A stretch of DNA of 64,000 nucleotides, taken from positions 33,338 to 97,337 of the forward strand of contig NZ_JARFTP010000017.1 in the NCBI RefSeq assembly GCF_029167375.1. Direction: 5' to 3'. Source of the stretch: Tsukamurella sp. 8F (lineage in GTDB: Bacteria > Actinomycetota > Actinomycetes > Mycobacteriales > Mycobacteriaceae). The position numbers were made by a program, and so were the translations under genes. Below are positions 29,540-39,440 of the stretch, in pieces (the first letter of the stretch is position 1; each line of letters begins with the position of its first letter). The notes beneath the pieces are model-generated. The model was not told the DNA's origin, did not search any database, and saw nothing but the letters and a program-made list of their open reading frames with translations.

Positions 29540-31624
29540 TCAGGAACGCGGCAGCCCGAGGAGCTGCTCGGCCGCAACATTCTTCAATATCTGCGATGTG
29601 CCGCCCGCGATAGACAGGCAACGTGTCAGCAGGAACTCGTACTGGGCGGGGCGCGTCGCGGGATCGGCCCCGGCGCCGTCGGGGCCGCACGCGATCAGCG
29701 ACGCCTCTGCGACGGCCTGCCTGTGCCGAACCCCGACGAGTTTGCGTACCGACGACGACGCCCCCGGGCCGTGCCCGTCGAGCCGGGCGAGCGCCGACCG
29801 CGCGTCCAGCGCGGCGCAGGCGGCGGCCTCGGCGACAAGACGTCCGACGGTGTCCGTGTCCGCATCCGTGATCAGCAGCGCCTCGAGCGGTCCGCCCAGA
29901 GAAGATCCGCCACTCATCGCGACCCGCTCGTTGGAGAGGGTTGTCCGGGCGAGCCGCCAGCCTCCGTTCACGTCACCCACGACGCAGTCGTCCGGCACCT
30001 CGACTCCGTCCAGGAAGACCTCGTTGAAGCGCTCGTCGCCGGTGATCTCCCGTAGGGGCCGGATGCGCATGCCGGGGGATCTCATGTCGACGAGGAAGTA
30101 CGTGATGCCCCTGTGCTTCGGGGCTTCGGAATCCGTACGCGCCAGACAGATCGCCCAGTCCGCCTCGTGCGCAAGCGATGTCCACACCTTCTGCCCCTGC
30201 AGGCGCCAACCGCCGTCGACGCGGGTGGCCGCCGTGCGCAGGGACGCCAGGTCCGACCCGGCCTCGGGCTCGCTGAACAACTGACACCAGGTGATCTCGC
30301 CGCGCAGCGTCGGCCACACGAAACGCTCCGCCTGAGCCGCCGTCCCGTGGGCGAGGATCGTGGGCGCCGCCCATGCGCCGATGACGAGGTCGGGGCGCTC
30401 GACGCCATGCTTCGCGAGCGCAGCATCGATCGCAAGCTGCTGTGCGGCGTCGGCGGCACGCCCGTAGGGCGGCGGCCAATGCGGGACCAGATAGCCCGAC
30501 GCGGCCAGAGCTCTCCGCCGCTCCGCCACGGGCTGCGCAGCGAACTCCGCTGCGGCACGATCGATCTCATTCGCTTCGTCAGGATCGATACGCGCAGACA
30601 CCGTCGCGTTCCGCCGCACGCCCGCGCGTGCGGACCGCGTCAACTCCGCGCGCCAGGCAGCGGAGCCGCCCAGCAGTTGCCGCGTGGCGACCGAACGCCG
30701 CAGATACAGGTGCGCGTCATGCTCCCACGTGAAGCCGATGCCACCGAGCACCTGGATGGCGTCCTTGGCATTGTCCACGGCGGCGTCCAATGCGAGTGCG
30801 GCGGCGGCAGCGGCAGCGAAGCGGTGTTCGCACGCGGAGCCCTCGTCGGCCGCCCGCCCCGCGTCCCAAGCGAGCGCCGCCGCCGACTCGGACCGGCAGA
30901 GCATTTCGGCGCAGATCCCCTTGATCGCCTGGAACGCACCGATCGGCCGCCCGAACTGCTCGCGCACCCGCGCGTACTCGGCCGCCATGCGCACGAGCGC
31001 CGCTGCGACCCCGGCGGATTCCGCGGCGGCGAACGTTCCAGCCCATGCACGCACGTCCAGATCGGTGACTCCCACGAGCTCGCATTCGTCGGCGTCGCCC
31101 CGCAGTGTGATCCGGGCCAGGGAGCGGGACGGATCGAGCGGCGCGACCGACTCGAGGACGGCTGCATCGTGTCCCGGGGGCAGTAGGAGCCACCGGTCGG
31201 TCTCGGCCGGAACCAGTAGCCACGCCGCGGCGTCCGCGCCCGGCGCGAGCCCACCGTCGAGTGCGATCGCGGCGTGTACCCCGGAGGCGATGGCTTCGAG
31301 CGCGCGGCCGCCGCCGGGTCGTCGGGTCAGCAGCGCAGCCACCGCGGCGGTCGAGGCCAGCGGACCGGGCGCGAGAACCTCCGCCGCAGCGGCGACCCCG
31401 GCTACCACATCGGCGACGAGTCCACCTGCGCCGCCGTAGCTCTCGGCCACGCATATGCCGGGAAGCCCGATCTCCGCCAGCGAGGCCCACGCTGCCGATG
31501 TCACGGGAAGCACCGGTGAGCCGTCGGCGGCGGCCCGAACCTCCGAGAGGGGCCGGGACCGCTGAGCCCAGTCGGCGATCGCCTCGGTGAGCATGCGCTG
31601 TGCGTCGGACACCGCGAGGGACAC
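29540..31624 (-). CDS. fadE34: FadE34-like fused double acyl-CoA dehydrogenase (ChsE3)
   Basis: A 694-residue protein made of two acyl-CoA dehydrogenase modules. Residues 1-335 are a degenerate module (REQFGRPIGAFQAIKGICAEML, VLGGIGFTWEHDAHLYLRR). Residues 345-694 are a catalytic-type module (WCQLFSEPEAGSDLASLRT, GQKVWTSLAHEADWAICLART, SIAGGTSQILKNVAAEQLLG). Length and arrangement match FadE34 (711 residues), which dehydrogenates steroyl-CoA with short side chains. The start is GTG 31624 with AGGTGG upstream. It is 14 bp after the mce4F stop, so it is probably the tail of the mce4 operon. Confidence 0.82.
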   Translation of the reverse strand: MSLAVSDAQRMLTEAIADWAQRSRPLSEVRAAADGSPVLPVTSAAWASLAEIGLPGICVAESYGGAGGLVADVVAGVAAAAEVLAPGPLASTAAVAALLTRRPGGGRALEAIASGVHAAIALDGGLAPGADAAAWLLVPAETDRWLLLPPGHDAAVLESVAPLDPSRSLARITLRGDADECELVGVTDLDVRAWAGTFAAAESAGVAAALVRMAAEYARVREQFGRPIGAFQAIKGICAEMLCRSESAAALAWDAGRAADEGSACEHRFAAAAAAALALDAAVDNAKDAIQVLGGIGFTWEHDAHLYLRRSVATRQLLGGSAAWRAELTRSARAGVRRNATVSARIDPDEANEIDRAAAEFAAQPVAERRRALAASGYLVPHWPPPYGRAADAAQQLAIDAALAKHGVERPDLVIGAWAAPTILAHGTAAQAERFVWPTLRGEITWCQLFSEPEAGSDLASLRTAATRVDGGWRLQGQKVWTSLAHEADWAICLARTDSEAPKHRGITYFLVDMRSPGMRIRPLREITGDERFNEVFLDGVEVPDDCVVGDVNGGWRLARTTLSNERVAMSGGSSLGGPLEALLITDADTDTVGRLVAEAAACAALDARSALARLDGHGPGASSSVRKLVGVRHRQAVAEASLIACGPDGAGADPATRPAQYEFLLTRCLSIAGGTSQILKNVAAEQLLGLPRS

Positions 31625-31638
31625 GGGAGACCACCTGC

Positions 31639-32679
31639 CTAACGGGGTGCTGAGGGGCGCGGCGATACGGAGACCGTGTTCGACGGCGGCGCGGCGCGGC
31701 CCGCCGACGTTGCCGCGGGGCCGGAACCGGCCGGGGCAGCAAGGTGCATGGTGACCGCGTTCTTCGACGTCATTCCCAGCGCGGTGTCGAGCAGGCTGCC
31801 CATGTTGATGGTCGCTATCGGGGCCGCAGCCGCCCGCACCGCCGGGAGGAACAGGTCACCGAGGTACTTGGCATCGGGACCGACGCGATCCTCGAACTGC
31901 TGGATCCACTTGAACAGCTCCAGCGGGCCCTTCTCGATGATGTCGGGGAACGTGTTGGTGTGCATGAGCGCGAGCGTGGACTCGGCCATCACCGAGTACG
32001 TGTGACCGGCGAGCCGCAGGGGAGCAGCCATGGCCTTCAGCTGCGGGCCGACCGAGTCCGCTTGCGGCGCGATGGTCTGCGTCGACGCGAGGATGTCCTT
32101 GATCTGAGGCATCTGCCGCAGCAGCGCGACCGACACGAGGTTCGCCCCGGACTCGATCGACGCCACGTCGGGCGCAGAGCCGGGCAGCGCGTCCCCGACA
32201 CGATCGAGGATGCGGTTCACCGCATCCGGGTCGAGTCGACGCATCAGAGTGGACAGTGCCGTACTCAATGCACCGACCGTCGATCCCGAGGTGTCCAGGA
32301 CCCCGTCGACCCGGGCGCCGTCCGCGAGGTATGGGCCCGAGCTGCTGGACGGCAGTACGGCGAGATACGCCTCGCCGAGCCCCGATAGGTTCTCGATCCG
32401 GATCGTGGCGTTCTGCGGGATCTGCGTCTGGCCGTCGTAGCTCAGCGCGAGATCGACCTTCTGCGCGTCGACGGAGATCGAGGCGACGTGCCCGATCTGC
32501 ACGCCGCGATCGAGGACGCGCGACCCCACGATCAGCCCTGCCGCGTCGGTCACGGATACCGTCGCGGTCTTCTGCCCACGCGGCGAGAGCCATTGCACGC
32601 CCTGCTGTCCCAGCAACAGGAACGACACGACGGCGAGGGCCAGGAGGCCCAGCACCGAGAGCGCGTTGGTCGCCCTCAT
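31639..32679 (-). CDS. mce4F: Mce4F, MCE-family sterol import protein
   Basis: A 346-residue MCE protein. One N-terminal membrane helix (about residues 5-24) is followed by the MCE beta-barrel domain (AAGLIVGSRVLDRGVQIGHVASI, about 45-68) and a long helical region, then a Pro/Ala-rich tail. In mycobacteria Mce4A-F form a hexameric tunnel for cholesterol from the outer envelope to the YrbE4 permease. The ATG overlaps the mce4E stop (ATGA). Confidence 0.85.
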   Translation of the reverse strand: MRATNALSVLGLLALAVVSFLLLGQQGVQWLSPRGQKTATVSVTDAAGLIVGSRVLDRGVQIGHVASISVDAQKVDLALSYDGQTQIPQNATIRIENLSGLGEAYLAVLPSSSSGPYLADGARVDGVLDTSGSTVGALSTALSTLMRRLDPDAVNRILDRVGDALPGSAPDVASIESGANLVSVALLRQMPQIKDILASTQTIAPQADSVGPQLKAMAAPLRLAGHTYSVMAESTLALMHTNTFPDIIEKGPLELFKWIQQFEDRVGPDAKYLGDLFLPAVRAAAAPIATINMGSLLDTALGMTSKNAVTMHLAAPAGSGPAATSAGRAAPPSNTVSVSPRPSAPR

Positions 32680-33674
32680 CGTCCACCGCCGATCATCCGC
32701 AGAATATCCGCCATACCGGGTGCGAGGTTGCGCCCGTCCGAGGTGGCGACCGAGCCGACGTCTATCTGCGGTTCCACGGCGATAGGCGCGATGTGGTCGT
32801 TCACCAGCGCCGAGCCGGAGTGGATCGCTCTGCCGAGTGTCACGCCGTCGACCGTTATCAGGTCGAGCAGGTCCGAGATCGAGTCCATCATCGGGATCAT
32901 CCAGTAGCCGCCGGTGAAGAGGGACTGGACGGCGGGGAGCAGGCTGCCGACGTTGGACATCAGCAGGCCCTGATTGTGCCAGTACCGCATGTGGTAGGGC
33001 GTCAGCACCCACTGGAAGTCGGCGTTGTGGTTCCGCATGGTCTTCGACGTGTCGACGAGCGAGTCGAGCAGATCGTTCACCTCCGTCTGCGCTGCGGATA
33101 CGCCGGATACGTCCTTGCCGATCTGGCTGGACAGCCGCGACAGCTTGCCTGGATCCGCCGGCAGCGACGAGTTGACCTTGGTGACCGTCTCACTGATCCG
33201 TTGCACCGAGCCGGTGCCGAAGTAGTCCGCGAGCACCGTCAGCGTGCCCTCGACGGAGCGCGGTGCGGTCGTCTGTGCGAGCGGCAGGACACTCCCGGCG
33301 TGCAGCTTCACCGCCCCGCTCGATCCGGTCGGCTGCTCGAGCCGTACATACGACTCGCCGAGCAGCGTGTCCTGCACGATCGAGGCGCGCACCGTCGTGG
33401 GAAGATCCGCCCCCTTCGAGATCTGTGCGGTCACCACAGCGGCGCCTGGGGCGAGGGCGACCTTGGCGACGCGGCCGACCCGTAGCCCCGTGTACGTGAT
33501 CTGAGCTCCGACAGGAAGATTCAGTGCATCGGCGAAGCGCATGGCGACGCTGAAGTCGCCGCCTCCGGACAGCGGGTTCGAGAAGTCCATGGTCGCGGGA
33601 CTCACGCTGCACCCGACAGTGGTCACGGCGGCCGTCGCGAGGGCCACCGCCGGCACCAGGCGTCTGAGCATCAT
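32676..33674 (-). CDS. mce4E: Mce4E, MCE-family lipoprotein
   Basis: A 332-residue MCE protein and the lipoprotein of the set. The signal peptide ends in VTTVGC with the lipidated Cys at about 22. The MCE domain covers about residues 33-115 (LPVGAQITYTGLRVGRVAKVAL) and is followed by a helical segment. The ATG-ATG start overlaps the mce4D stop. The equivalent gene in M. tuberculosis mce4 is lprN. Confidence 0.85.
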   Translation of the reverse strand: MMLRRLVPAVALATAAVTTVGCSVSPATMDFSNPLSGGGDFSVAMRFADALNLPVGAQITYTGLRVGRVAKVALAPGAAVVTAQISKGADLPTTVRASIVQDTLLGESYVRLEQPTGSSGAVKLHAGSVLPLAQTTAPRSVEGTLTVLADYFGTGSVQRISETVTKVNSSLPADPGKLSRLSSQIGKDVSGVSAAQTEVNDLLDSLVDTSKTMRNHNADFQWVLTPYHMRYWHNQGLLMSNVGSLLPAVQSLFTGGYWMIPMMDSISDLLDLITVDGVTLGRAIHSGSALVNDHIAPIAVEPQIDVGSVATSDGRNLAPGMADILRMIGGGR

Positions 33675-34756
33675 CGCCCTCCCTCGTAGACGTACTGCAG
33701 GAGCGGGGTACCGGCGACCTGTGCCGCACCGTCGGACACGGAGCATCCGCCCGGTACCCGGGCGTTGATGCGCGCGCAGATCGCGGCAGGGTCCGCGGTC
33801 GGCACACGCACGCGAGGCATCGTGATCCGATAACCCCGAACGGCGCCCGCGCGACCGGCGAGCGCGGACACCGTGTTGCCGAACACGGGCAGCGTCTTGA
33901 TCAGATCCTCGGTAGAGCGCGCACCGGAGGCGGCGAGGTGGATCGCAGCGGCGGCGGTGTCCAGTGTCGGCTTCAGCAGATCGCCGTAGCGCAACACCAT
34001 GTCGGCAGCCATGTTGATCGCGCCCGGCAGTCCCGTGTAGATAGCGGTCACAGCGGGGAACACCGTCTGTCCGTATGCCTGCAGGACCGAGGGGCCGTGG
34101 TCGAGCGATGCGAGCAGTTGGCCCCACTGCGCTGTCGTACTGGCGAGCAGTGGACGCATATCGGACACGATCGACGACACGTCCGTGACGAATCCCGCAG
34201 GGTCGCTGAGCAGCGTCGAGGTGTCGCCCAGAATCGATTTCCCGTGCGATGCCACCGAGTCCGTCATCTCGCGGTCGAGGACCTCGACCAGCTGGGCGAT
34301 GTCCGCGTCGGCACCGCCACGCGTGAGGGAGTCGACCAACTGCGTGGCGGCCTCGGTCGTCTGCGTGATGGACTTCGGGGTAGCGGTCTTGTCACGCGTT
34401 ATGCAGCCCGTGCCCGTGAGCCTCGGGCCGGACGTGTAGTTCCCGACGAGCTCGAGAGCGCGATCGGCGAGGATGCTGGTCGAGCGGGTCACCGCGCGCA
34501 CGGATGCCGGGAGCTCGCGGTTCCGGACCGAGAACGTGACTTTGACCGAGTCGCCCTGCGCTCGAACAGAACTCACGCGCCCGATCGCCACGCCCATCTG
34601 CGTGACGTCGTTGCCCGGGTAGAGCCCGATCGAGTCGGGCATGATCGCGCAGAGCGTGCTCTGCGCTGCGACCGCCTGCGGGGCGCCCGTCGCCACGGCT
34701 GCGACGGCGACGGCGGCCGCCACGCAGACGCGCAGCAGGCTCCGGGAGGCACCCAT
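33671..34756 (-). CDS. mce4D: Mce4D, MCE-family protein
   Basis: A 361-residue MCE protein with an N-terminal hydrophobic segment that looks like a cleavable signal (VAAVATGAPQAVAAQS) rather than a plain anchor, then the MCE domain (LYPGNDVTQMGVAIGRVSSV, about residues 44-63) and a long helical part. A C-terminal Cys-containing tail follows. The ATG shares one base with the mce4C stop (TGATG). Confidence 0.84.
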   Translation of the reverse strand: MGASRSLLRVCVAAAVAVAAVATGAPQAVAAQSTLCAIMPDSIGLYPGNDVTQMGVAIGRVSSVRAQGDSVKVTFSVRNRELPASVRAVTRSTSILADRALELVGNYTSGPRLTGTGCITRDKTATPKSITQTTEAATQLVDSLTRGGADADIAQLVEVLDREMTDSVASHGKSILGDTSTLLSDPAGFVTDVSSIVSDMRPLLASTTAQWGQLLASLDHGPSVLQAYGQTVFPAVTAIYTGLPGAINMAADMVLRYGDLLKPTLDTAAAAIHLAASGARSTEDLIKTLPVFGNTVSALAGRAGAVRGYRITMPRVRVPTADPAAICARINARVPGGCSVSDGAAQVAGTPLLQYVYEGGR

Positions 34757-35742
34757 CAGCACGTCACCCCCGGCGAAGGGAAGCACATCTGCGTGGCCAG
34801 CAGTTGCTTGGCCCCGTCCGGCCGACCGGTCTTGTCGAGCATCTTCTGCAGCGTGTCGACGAGGCCGTGGAACTGAGCGATCAGGCCGGGGAAGGTGACG
34901 TTCATCTTCGCCACCGACGCCTCCAGCTCCTTGACCGCCGTGTAGATCTGCTCGCGGTGCTTGTCGTAGAACGACGTGATCGTGGAGATCCGGCCGAACA
35001 ACTCGCCCAGCCCCCGGTACGCCGCGGCGAAACCGACGTGGGTCTCGTCGAGCACGGTCACCGCGATCGACGCCTTGCGGAGCATCTCGAACAGCTGGAC
35101 CCGGCTACGCGCGAAGCTCTCCGAGTAGTCGGATGCGACCTGCGCGATGCGGCCCACGTCCTCACGTTGCTTGGTCAGCTGGTCGATCAGCGAGTCCACG
35201 CCTTTGGCGAGTGAGATCAGGCCGTCCGGGTTGGTGTCCAGGCCGGTGGTCACCTGCGACAGCGAGTCCGCGAGCTGCTTCTCGTCTAGCGGCTGCAGTT
35301 TGGTCGGAACCTGCTGCAGCATGTCGGAGATGGTGTACGGCAGGTTCACCCTGTCGGCGGGGATCGCGGCGCCGAGCGGCGCACCGCCCGCCGAACTGAG
35401 CGATACGTAGAACCCGCCCGCCACCGTCAGCATCCGGACCGCGGCGGTCGTGCGATCGCCGAGGTAGACGCCGTCGTCGATCTTGAGGGTGACCTTCACG
35501 TCCTGCGCCTCCAGGTCGACCTTGTGGACCGAGCCGATCTTGACGCCCGATGCCCGAACCTCGTTGCCTGGTTTGACCAGTGCCGCATCGGTGGTCAGGA
35601 ATACGACGTCGCGCTGGCCGAGCGGTCGCAGGTAGAGGCCCGCGAGCACGAGACCGACGGCGAGGGCGATCGCGACTGCGACGAAGCCGATGAGGGTGGT
35701 CTTGTCGACCAGCGTCCGCCAGTGACCTCCGTGCGGGATCAT
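34756..35742 (-). CDS. mce4C: Mce4C, MCE-family protein
   Basis: A 328-residue MCE protein. The membrane helix is at about residues 16-38, the MCE domain at about 40-125 (LVKPGNEVRASGVKIGSVHKV), and a helical region follows (FARSRVQLFEMLRKASI). A C-terminal Cys pair, QMCFPSPGVTC, is present. The start at 35742 overlaps the mce4B stop (ATGA). Confidence 0.85.
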   Translation of the reverse strand: MIPHGGHWRTLVDKTTLIGFVAVAIALAVGLVLAGLYLRPLGQRDVVFLTTDAALVKPGNEVRASGVKIGSVHKVDLEAQDVKVTLKIDDGVYLGDRTTAAVRMLTVAGGFYVSLSSAGGAPLGAAIPADRVNLPYTISDMLQQVPTKLQPLDEKQLADSLSQVTTGLDTNPDGLISLAKGVDSLIDQLTKQREDVGRIAQVASDYSESFARSRVQLFEMLRKASIAVTVLDETHVGFAAAYRGLGELFGRISTITSFYDKHREQIYTAVKELEASVAKMNVTFPGLIAQFHGLVDTLQKMLDKTGRPDGAKQLLATQMCFPSPGVTC

Positions 35743-36737
35743 CTGGCACACACCGTGACGCTGGCTCCACCGAAGAAGATCTTCACGGAGGAGGGGAGCG
35801 GCGCCTCACCGTGGCTACATACCTTGGGACCGGGGTCGCCGACGAGTGCCGATAGCGCCGAGAAGACCCCGGGTAGTCGCCGTAGCGCGGCGGCTGCGGA
35901 CTGTGGGTCCTTGATCAGATCGGATAGGAACTGGTCGAGGTCCATGTCGGGGGCGAGGCCCAAGCCGGCGAGCAGCCGGTTGGTGGCGTCGACGAAGCCC
36001 GGACCGTACTGCGCTGTGAGCCGGAAGTTGTTGAGGCTGGCCAGGGTCTTGTCCAGCAGCAGGTCGAAGTTGGTGATGAACTCGACCACCTGTGGGTTGT
36101 AGTCGTTCATGTTCTTGGCGACACTGGCCACGTTGTCCACCAGCGTTGAGATGACCTGCTGCCGGTTTCCCAGATTCGCTGTGATGCGGTCGAGGTCGGA
36201 GAACATGTCCTCGGCTCCGACCCCGCCGCCCTCCAGCAGGGATACGAGGTTGCGGGTGAGCTGGTTCACGTCCTGCGGATTCAGTGTCCCCAGGACCGGC
36301 CCCAGCCCGTTGAACAACGAGGTGATGTCGAACGACGGAGTCGTCCGCGACATGGGGACATGCGAGACCGGGGCGCCGTCCGCGGAGTCCGGCGAGATCT
36401 CCACGAACCGCTCGCCCGTGAGGTTCTGATACTTGATCGAGAGCCTCGTCGTGGACGTGATCGGATGGTCCGTACCGACGGTGAACGTGACCTCGGCCTT
36501 ATCACCATCGCCTTCGCGCTGCACCGACACCGACGAGACCTTGCCGACGAGGACGCCTCGCAGTCGCACGTCGCCCCCGTCGTGCAGGCCCGACGCATCG
36601 GAGAAGTCGGCCGTGTAGGTGCGCATCGGTCCCGACACGGGGTTGTGCAGCGCGGCGAGCACGCCGAACGTGATCAGCAGGGCGCATACGACCGCGACGG
36701 CGAGGACGATCAGGGGTTTGATGCCTATCCGGCCCAT
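35739..36737 (-). CDS. mce4B: Mce4B, MCE-family protein
   Basis: A 332-residue MCE protein. The membrane helix covers about residues 8-30 and the MCE domain about 38-120 (GLHDGGDVRLRGVLVGKVSSV). Two Cys lie near the C terminus (PGPKVCSHG and VTVCAR). It starts 4 bp after mce4A and overlaps mce4C. Confidence 0.86.
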   Translation of the reverse strand: MGRIGIKPLIVLAVAVVCALLITFGVLAALHNPVSGPMRTYTADFSDASGLHDGGDVRLRGVLVGKVSSVSVQREGDGDKAEVTFTVGTDHPITSTTRLSIKYQNLTGERFVEISPDSADGAPVSHVPMSRTTPSFDITSLFNGLGPVLGTLNPQDVNQLTRNLVSLLEGGGVGAEDMFSDLDRITANLGNRQQVISTLVDNVASVAKNMNDYNPQVVEFITNFDLLLDKTLASLNNFRLTAQYGPGFVDATNRLLAGLGLAPDMDLDQFLSDLIKDPQSAAAALRRLPGVFSALSALVGDPGPKVCSHGEAPLPSSVKIFFGGASVTVCAR

Positions 36738-36741
36738 CGGT

Positions 36742-37770
36742 CTACCTCCCGTTCCCCGTGGTCGCCCCGAGGGCGGCCGCAGCGGCGGGCAGCCGGTCGA
36801 CGATCATCTTCACGCTCAGCGCCTGCTTGCCGTTCCTGGTCACGAACGAGTGGTTCAGCCTGTCGATCAGCGGAATCACCTGTCGGGAGATGCTGACGGT
36901 GCCGAGCACCGTCGTCGCGGTGTCCGTCACACTGCGCAGGATCAGGGTTGCGGGGGTGAAGTCGTCCTTATGGGATCCCAGCATGGCGCCGAGCGGCCCG
37001 AAGAACCCGCTGCCGAGCAGCTGCGTGGTCTTGTCGATCGGCGTGAAGTTGTAGACCGTGTCGGCGGAGAGCGGAATGTGCAGTAACTCGACCATCGACC
37101 CGAAGGCCGCGTCGACGACGCCGGGCACGCCGTCGACGGTGCGGCGTAGCAACGCGATCTGGGGTCCGATCCGCATCTTCTGCGTCGCCGCGACCTGCTG
37201 CTCCAGCGTGAAGCCCAGCTCGAGCAGCGGTGTCAGCGCCTGGGTGTACGACGTAGCACGCCGCGTCACGTCCACGAGTCGGTCGGTGATGATGCTGTTG
37301 ACCAGCACCGAGCTGTTGTTCAGCAGGTCCGAGATCGTGTCGGTACTCTGCTCCGGGCGCAGCACCTGTCCCGCGCGGACCGGCGAACCACCCTCGCCCG
37401 GCACGATCGCCAGCTCGGTGACGCCGAAGTAGTTTCCCGGTTGGTACCGCACGGTGAAGGTGTCCGTCAGGCCGGCGATGTCGGCACGGTCGAGACGCAG
37501 TGCCACCCTGACCCGGCCGGCACCGTCGGCGGCCACCGCAGAGACCGTGCCGACGGGCACGCCACGCATGGTGACGGTTGTTCCGGCCCGAACGCCCGCA
37601 CCCACGTCCGGTGCGGACACCGTGAGCGGCATGCGATCGTCACCCCCTGCGATGCTTCTGACGCCCACGAAGACCAGTGCGACGACGGCGATCGCGACGA
37701 TAGCGGCGATGCCGACGGTCATGTACACGCGGTGCTGGCGTTGCGGCGTCCCGATCAGGAGTTGGGCCAC
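36742..37770 (-). CDS. mce4A: Mce4A, MCE-family protein
   Basis: A 342-residue MCE protein. The membrane helix is at about residues 17-37 and the MCE domain at about 50-130 (VGAGVRAGTTVTMRGVPVGTV). The helical region includes LLNNSSVLVNSIITDRLVDVTRR. GTG 37770 is preceded by GAGGTGAC. It is the first MCE gene after the two permeases, which is the classic order. Confidence 0.86.
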   Translation of the reverse strand: MAQLLIGTPQRQHRVYMTVGIAAIVAIAVVALVFVGVRSIAGGDDRMPLTVSAPDVGAGVRAGTTVTMRGVPVGTVSAVAADGAGRVRVALRLDRADIAGLTDTFTVRYQPGNYFGVTELAIVPGEGGSPVRAGQVLRPEQSTDTISDLLNNSSVLVNSIITDRLVDVTRRATSYTQALTPLLELGFTLEQQVAATQKMRIGPQIALLRRTVDGVPGVVDAAFGSMVELLHIPLSADTVYNFTPIDKTTQLLGSGFFGPLGAMLGSHKDDFTPATLILRSVTDTATTVLGTVSISRQVIPLIDRLNHSFVTRNGKQALSVKMIVDRLPAAAAALGATTGNGR

Positions 37771-37776
37771 GTCACC

Positions 37777-38634
37777 TCACCCCACGAACCTGATGGTGGG
37801 CGTGATGCCCCACATCGCGACGGTCAGGATGAAGTCCAGCGAGAGCACCGTCACCAGGCTGGCCCGGACGGCCCGACCGCACGCGCGGCCCACGCCCTCG
37901 GGACCGCCCGACGCGTAGAAGCCGAAGTAGCAGTGGATGAGCGTGACCGCGGCGCAGAACACGATCACCTTGACAGTGGAGAGTGCGATGTCGGTGGGGT
38001 CGAGGAACTGGTCGAAGTAGTGGTTGTAGGTGCCGGGCGGCTGGGTGTGGAAGACCGTCACGATGAGCCTGCAGGTCGCGAAACTGACCAGGAGGGTCAA
38101 CAAGTACGAGGGGACCACGCAGAGCATGCCGGCTATGAGACGCGTGCCCACGACATACGGCACAGACCTGATGCCGAGTGCCTCGATGGCGTCGATCTCC
38201 TCAGCGATGCGCATGGACCCGATCTGCGCCGTCATGCGGCAGCCCGCTTGAGCCGCGAATCCGATGCCGGCCGAGATGGGGATCATCTCGCGAATGTTGG
38301 CGAGGCCTCCCACCACACCTGTGAGCGGTCCGAAGCCGATCAGATCGAGGCCGGCGTACGCCTCGATGGCGACGGCCGCACCGCCCGCCGCGCCGAGCAC
38401 CAGCATCATCACGACGACGCCGCCGTCGACGATGATCGACCGGCTGCCCCACGCCAGACCGTTGAGCACCCGCATGGTCTCGCCGCGGTACCTCCGCAGC
38501 GTGACGGGCATCAGGTAGAAGGCCTGCCACACGAATACCAGCGCCTCGCCGAGGTGCGCGACCCCGCGGGAGATCATCCCGGGCCCGCTCGGTCTCCTTC
38601 GCGGGCGGGTGTTCCCGACGACGACCGCCGTCAT
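37777..38634 (-). CDS. yrbE4B: YrbE4B, MlaE-type permease subunit
   Basis: A 285-residue integral membrane protein of the MlaE/YrbE family. About five hydrophobic segments are present, plus the conserved loop AQAGCRMTAQIGSMRIAEEIDAIEALGI (about residues 125-150) that couples to the ATPase. The start ATG overlaps the yrbE4A stop (ATGA); the frame is open further upstream only inside yrbE4A. It forms the inner-membrane part of the sterol importer. Confidence 0.87.
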   Translation of the reverse strand: MTAVVVGNTRPRRRPSGPGMISRGVAHLGEALVFVWQAFYLMPVTLRRYRGETMRVLNGLAWGSRSIIVDGGVVVMMLVLGAAGGAAVAIEAYAGLDLIGFGPLTGVVGGLANIREMIPISAGIGFAAQAGCRMTAQIGSMRIAEEIDAIEALGIRSVPYVVGTRLIAGMLCVVPSYLLTLLVSFATCRLIVTVFHTQPPGTYNHYFDQFLDPTDIALSTVKVIVFCAAVTLIHCYFGFYASGGPEGVGRACGRAVRASLVTVLSLDFILTVAMWGITPTIRFVG

Positions 38635-39440
38635 GCGACAGCGCTCGGGAAGAACATCGTCTCTACCTGGGTGAGCGCGAGCGTGGACAGGAAGATCAAC
38701 ATGATCGACAGCACGACCGACGAGTTGACCGCGTCGGCCACGCCCCGGGGGCCGCCGCGCGCCTCGATTCCGCGCAATCCGGCGACGAGGCCGACGACCA
38801 CGGCCCCGCACTCGGCCTTGAGCACGGCGAACACCAGGTCCGCGGCATTCGAGAACGCACCGAACGACGACCAGAAGCCGCCCGCGCTGATCCCGAACTT
38901 GGCGAGCGCGACCGCGAGCGCGATGAGCATGGACACCGCGACGATCGCGATGAGCAGCATGGGCGCTATCAGGATCAGCGCCAGCAGGCGCGGGGCGATG
39001 AGCCGGGCGACCGGGTCCACACCCATGACGCGCATCGCATCGAGCTCCTCACGAATGGACCGGGCCCCCAGGTCCGCAGCGATCGCGGAGGCGCACACGC
39101 CGCCGATCAGCACGCCCGTGGCCAGCGGTGCGCCCTGCCGGATGATGCCCATGCCGCTGGCGGCGCCGACCAGGGAGTTCGCGCCGACCTGGTCGACGAG
39201 AGCGCCGACCTGTACCGACACGACGGCACCGAACGGGATCGCCACCAGGAATGCGGGCAGCGACGTCACGCGCAGCAGCGTCACCGCCTGCGTGACCACT
39301 TCGCCCAGCGCGAGATCACGCCGGACGACGCCTGTCACGATCGCCACGATGACGTCGCGAGTGAGCAACACGGATCGCCCGATGGTGGAGAGGCTCTTCG
39401 TGACGACCCGCGCGCCGCGGTACATCACCATGGAACTCAC
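38631..39440 (-). CDS. yrbE4A: YrbE4A, MlaE-type permease subunit
   Basis: A 269-residue MlaE-family permease. The conserved loop DLGARSIREELDAMRVMGVDP is at about residues 122-142, with several membrane helices around it. GTG 39440 has AAGGAGA five bases upstream. It is the first gene of a transporter operon that continues through mce4F and probably fadE34 and fdxD. The ATPase (MceG type) is not in this window. The 114-bp gap to kstR holds only a weak KstR-like half-site (39475-39488), so read-through from kstR is possible. Confidence 0.87.
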   Translation of the reverse strand: MSSMVMYRGARVVTKSLSTIGRSVLLTRDVIVAIVTGVVRRDLALGEVVTQAVTLLRVTSLPAFLVAIPFGAVVSVQVGALVDQVGANSLVGAASGMGIIRQGAPLATGVLIGGVCASAIAADLGARSIREELDAMRVMGVDPVARLIAPRLLALILIAPMLLIAIVAVSMLIALAVALAKFGISAGGFWSSFGAFSNAADLVFAVLKAECGAVVVGLVAGLRGIEARGGPRGVADAVNSSVVLSIMLIFLSTLALTQVETMFFPSAVA

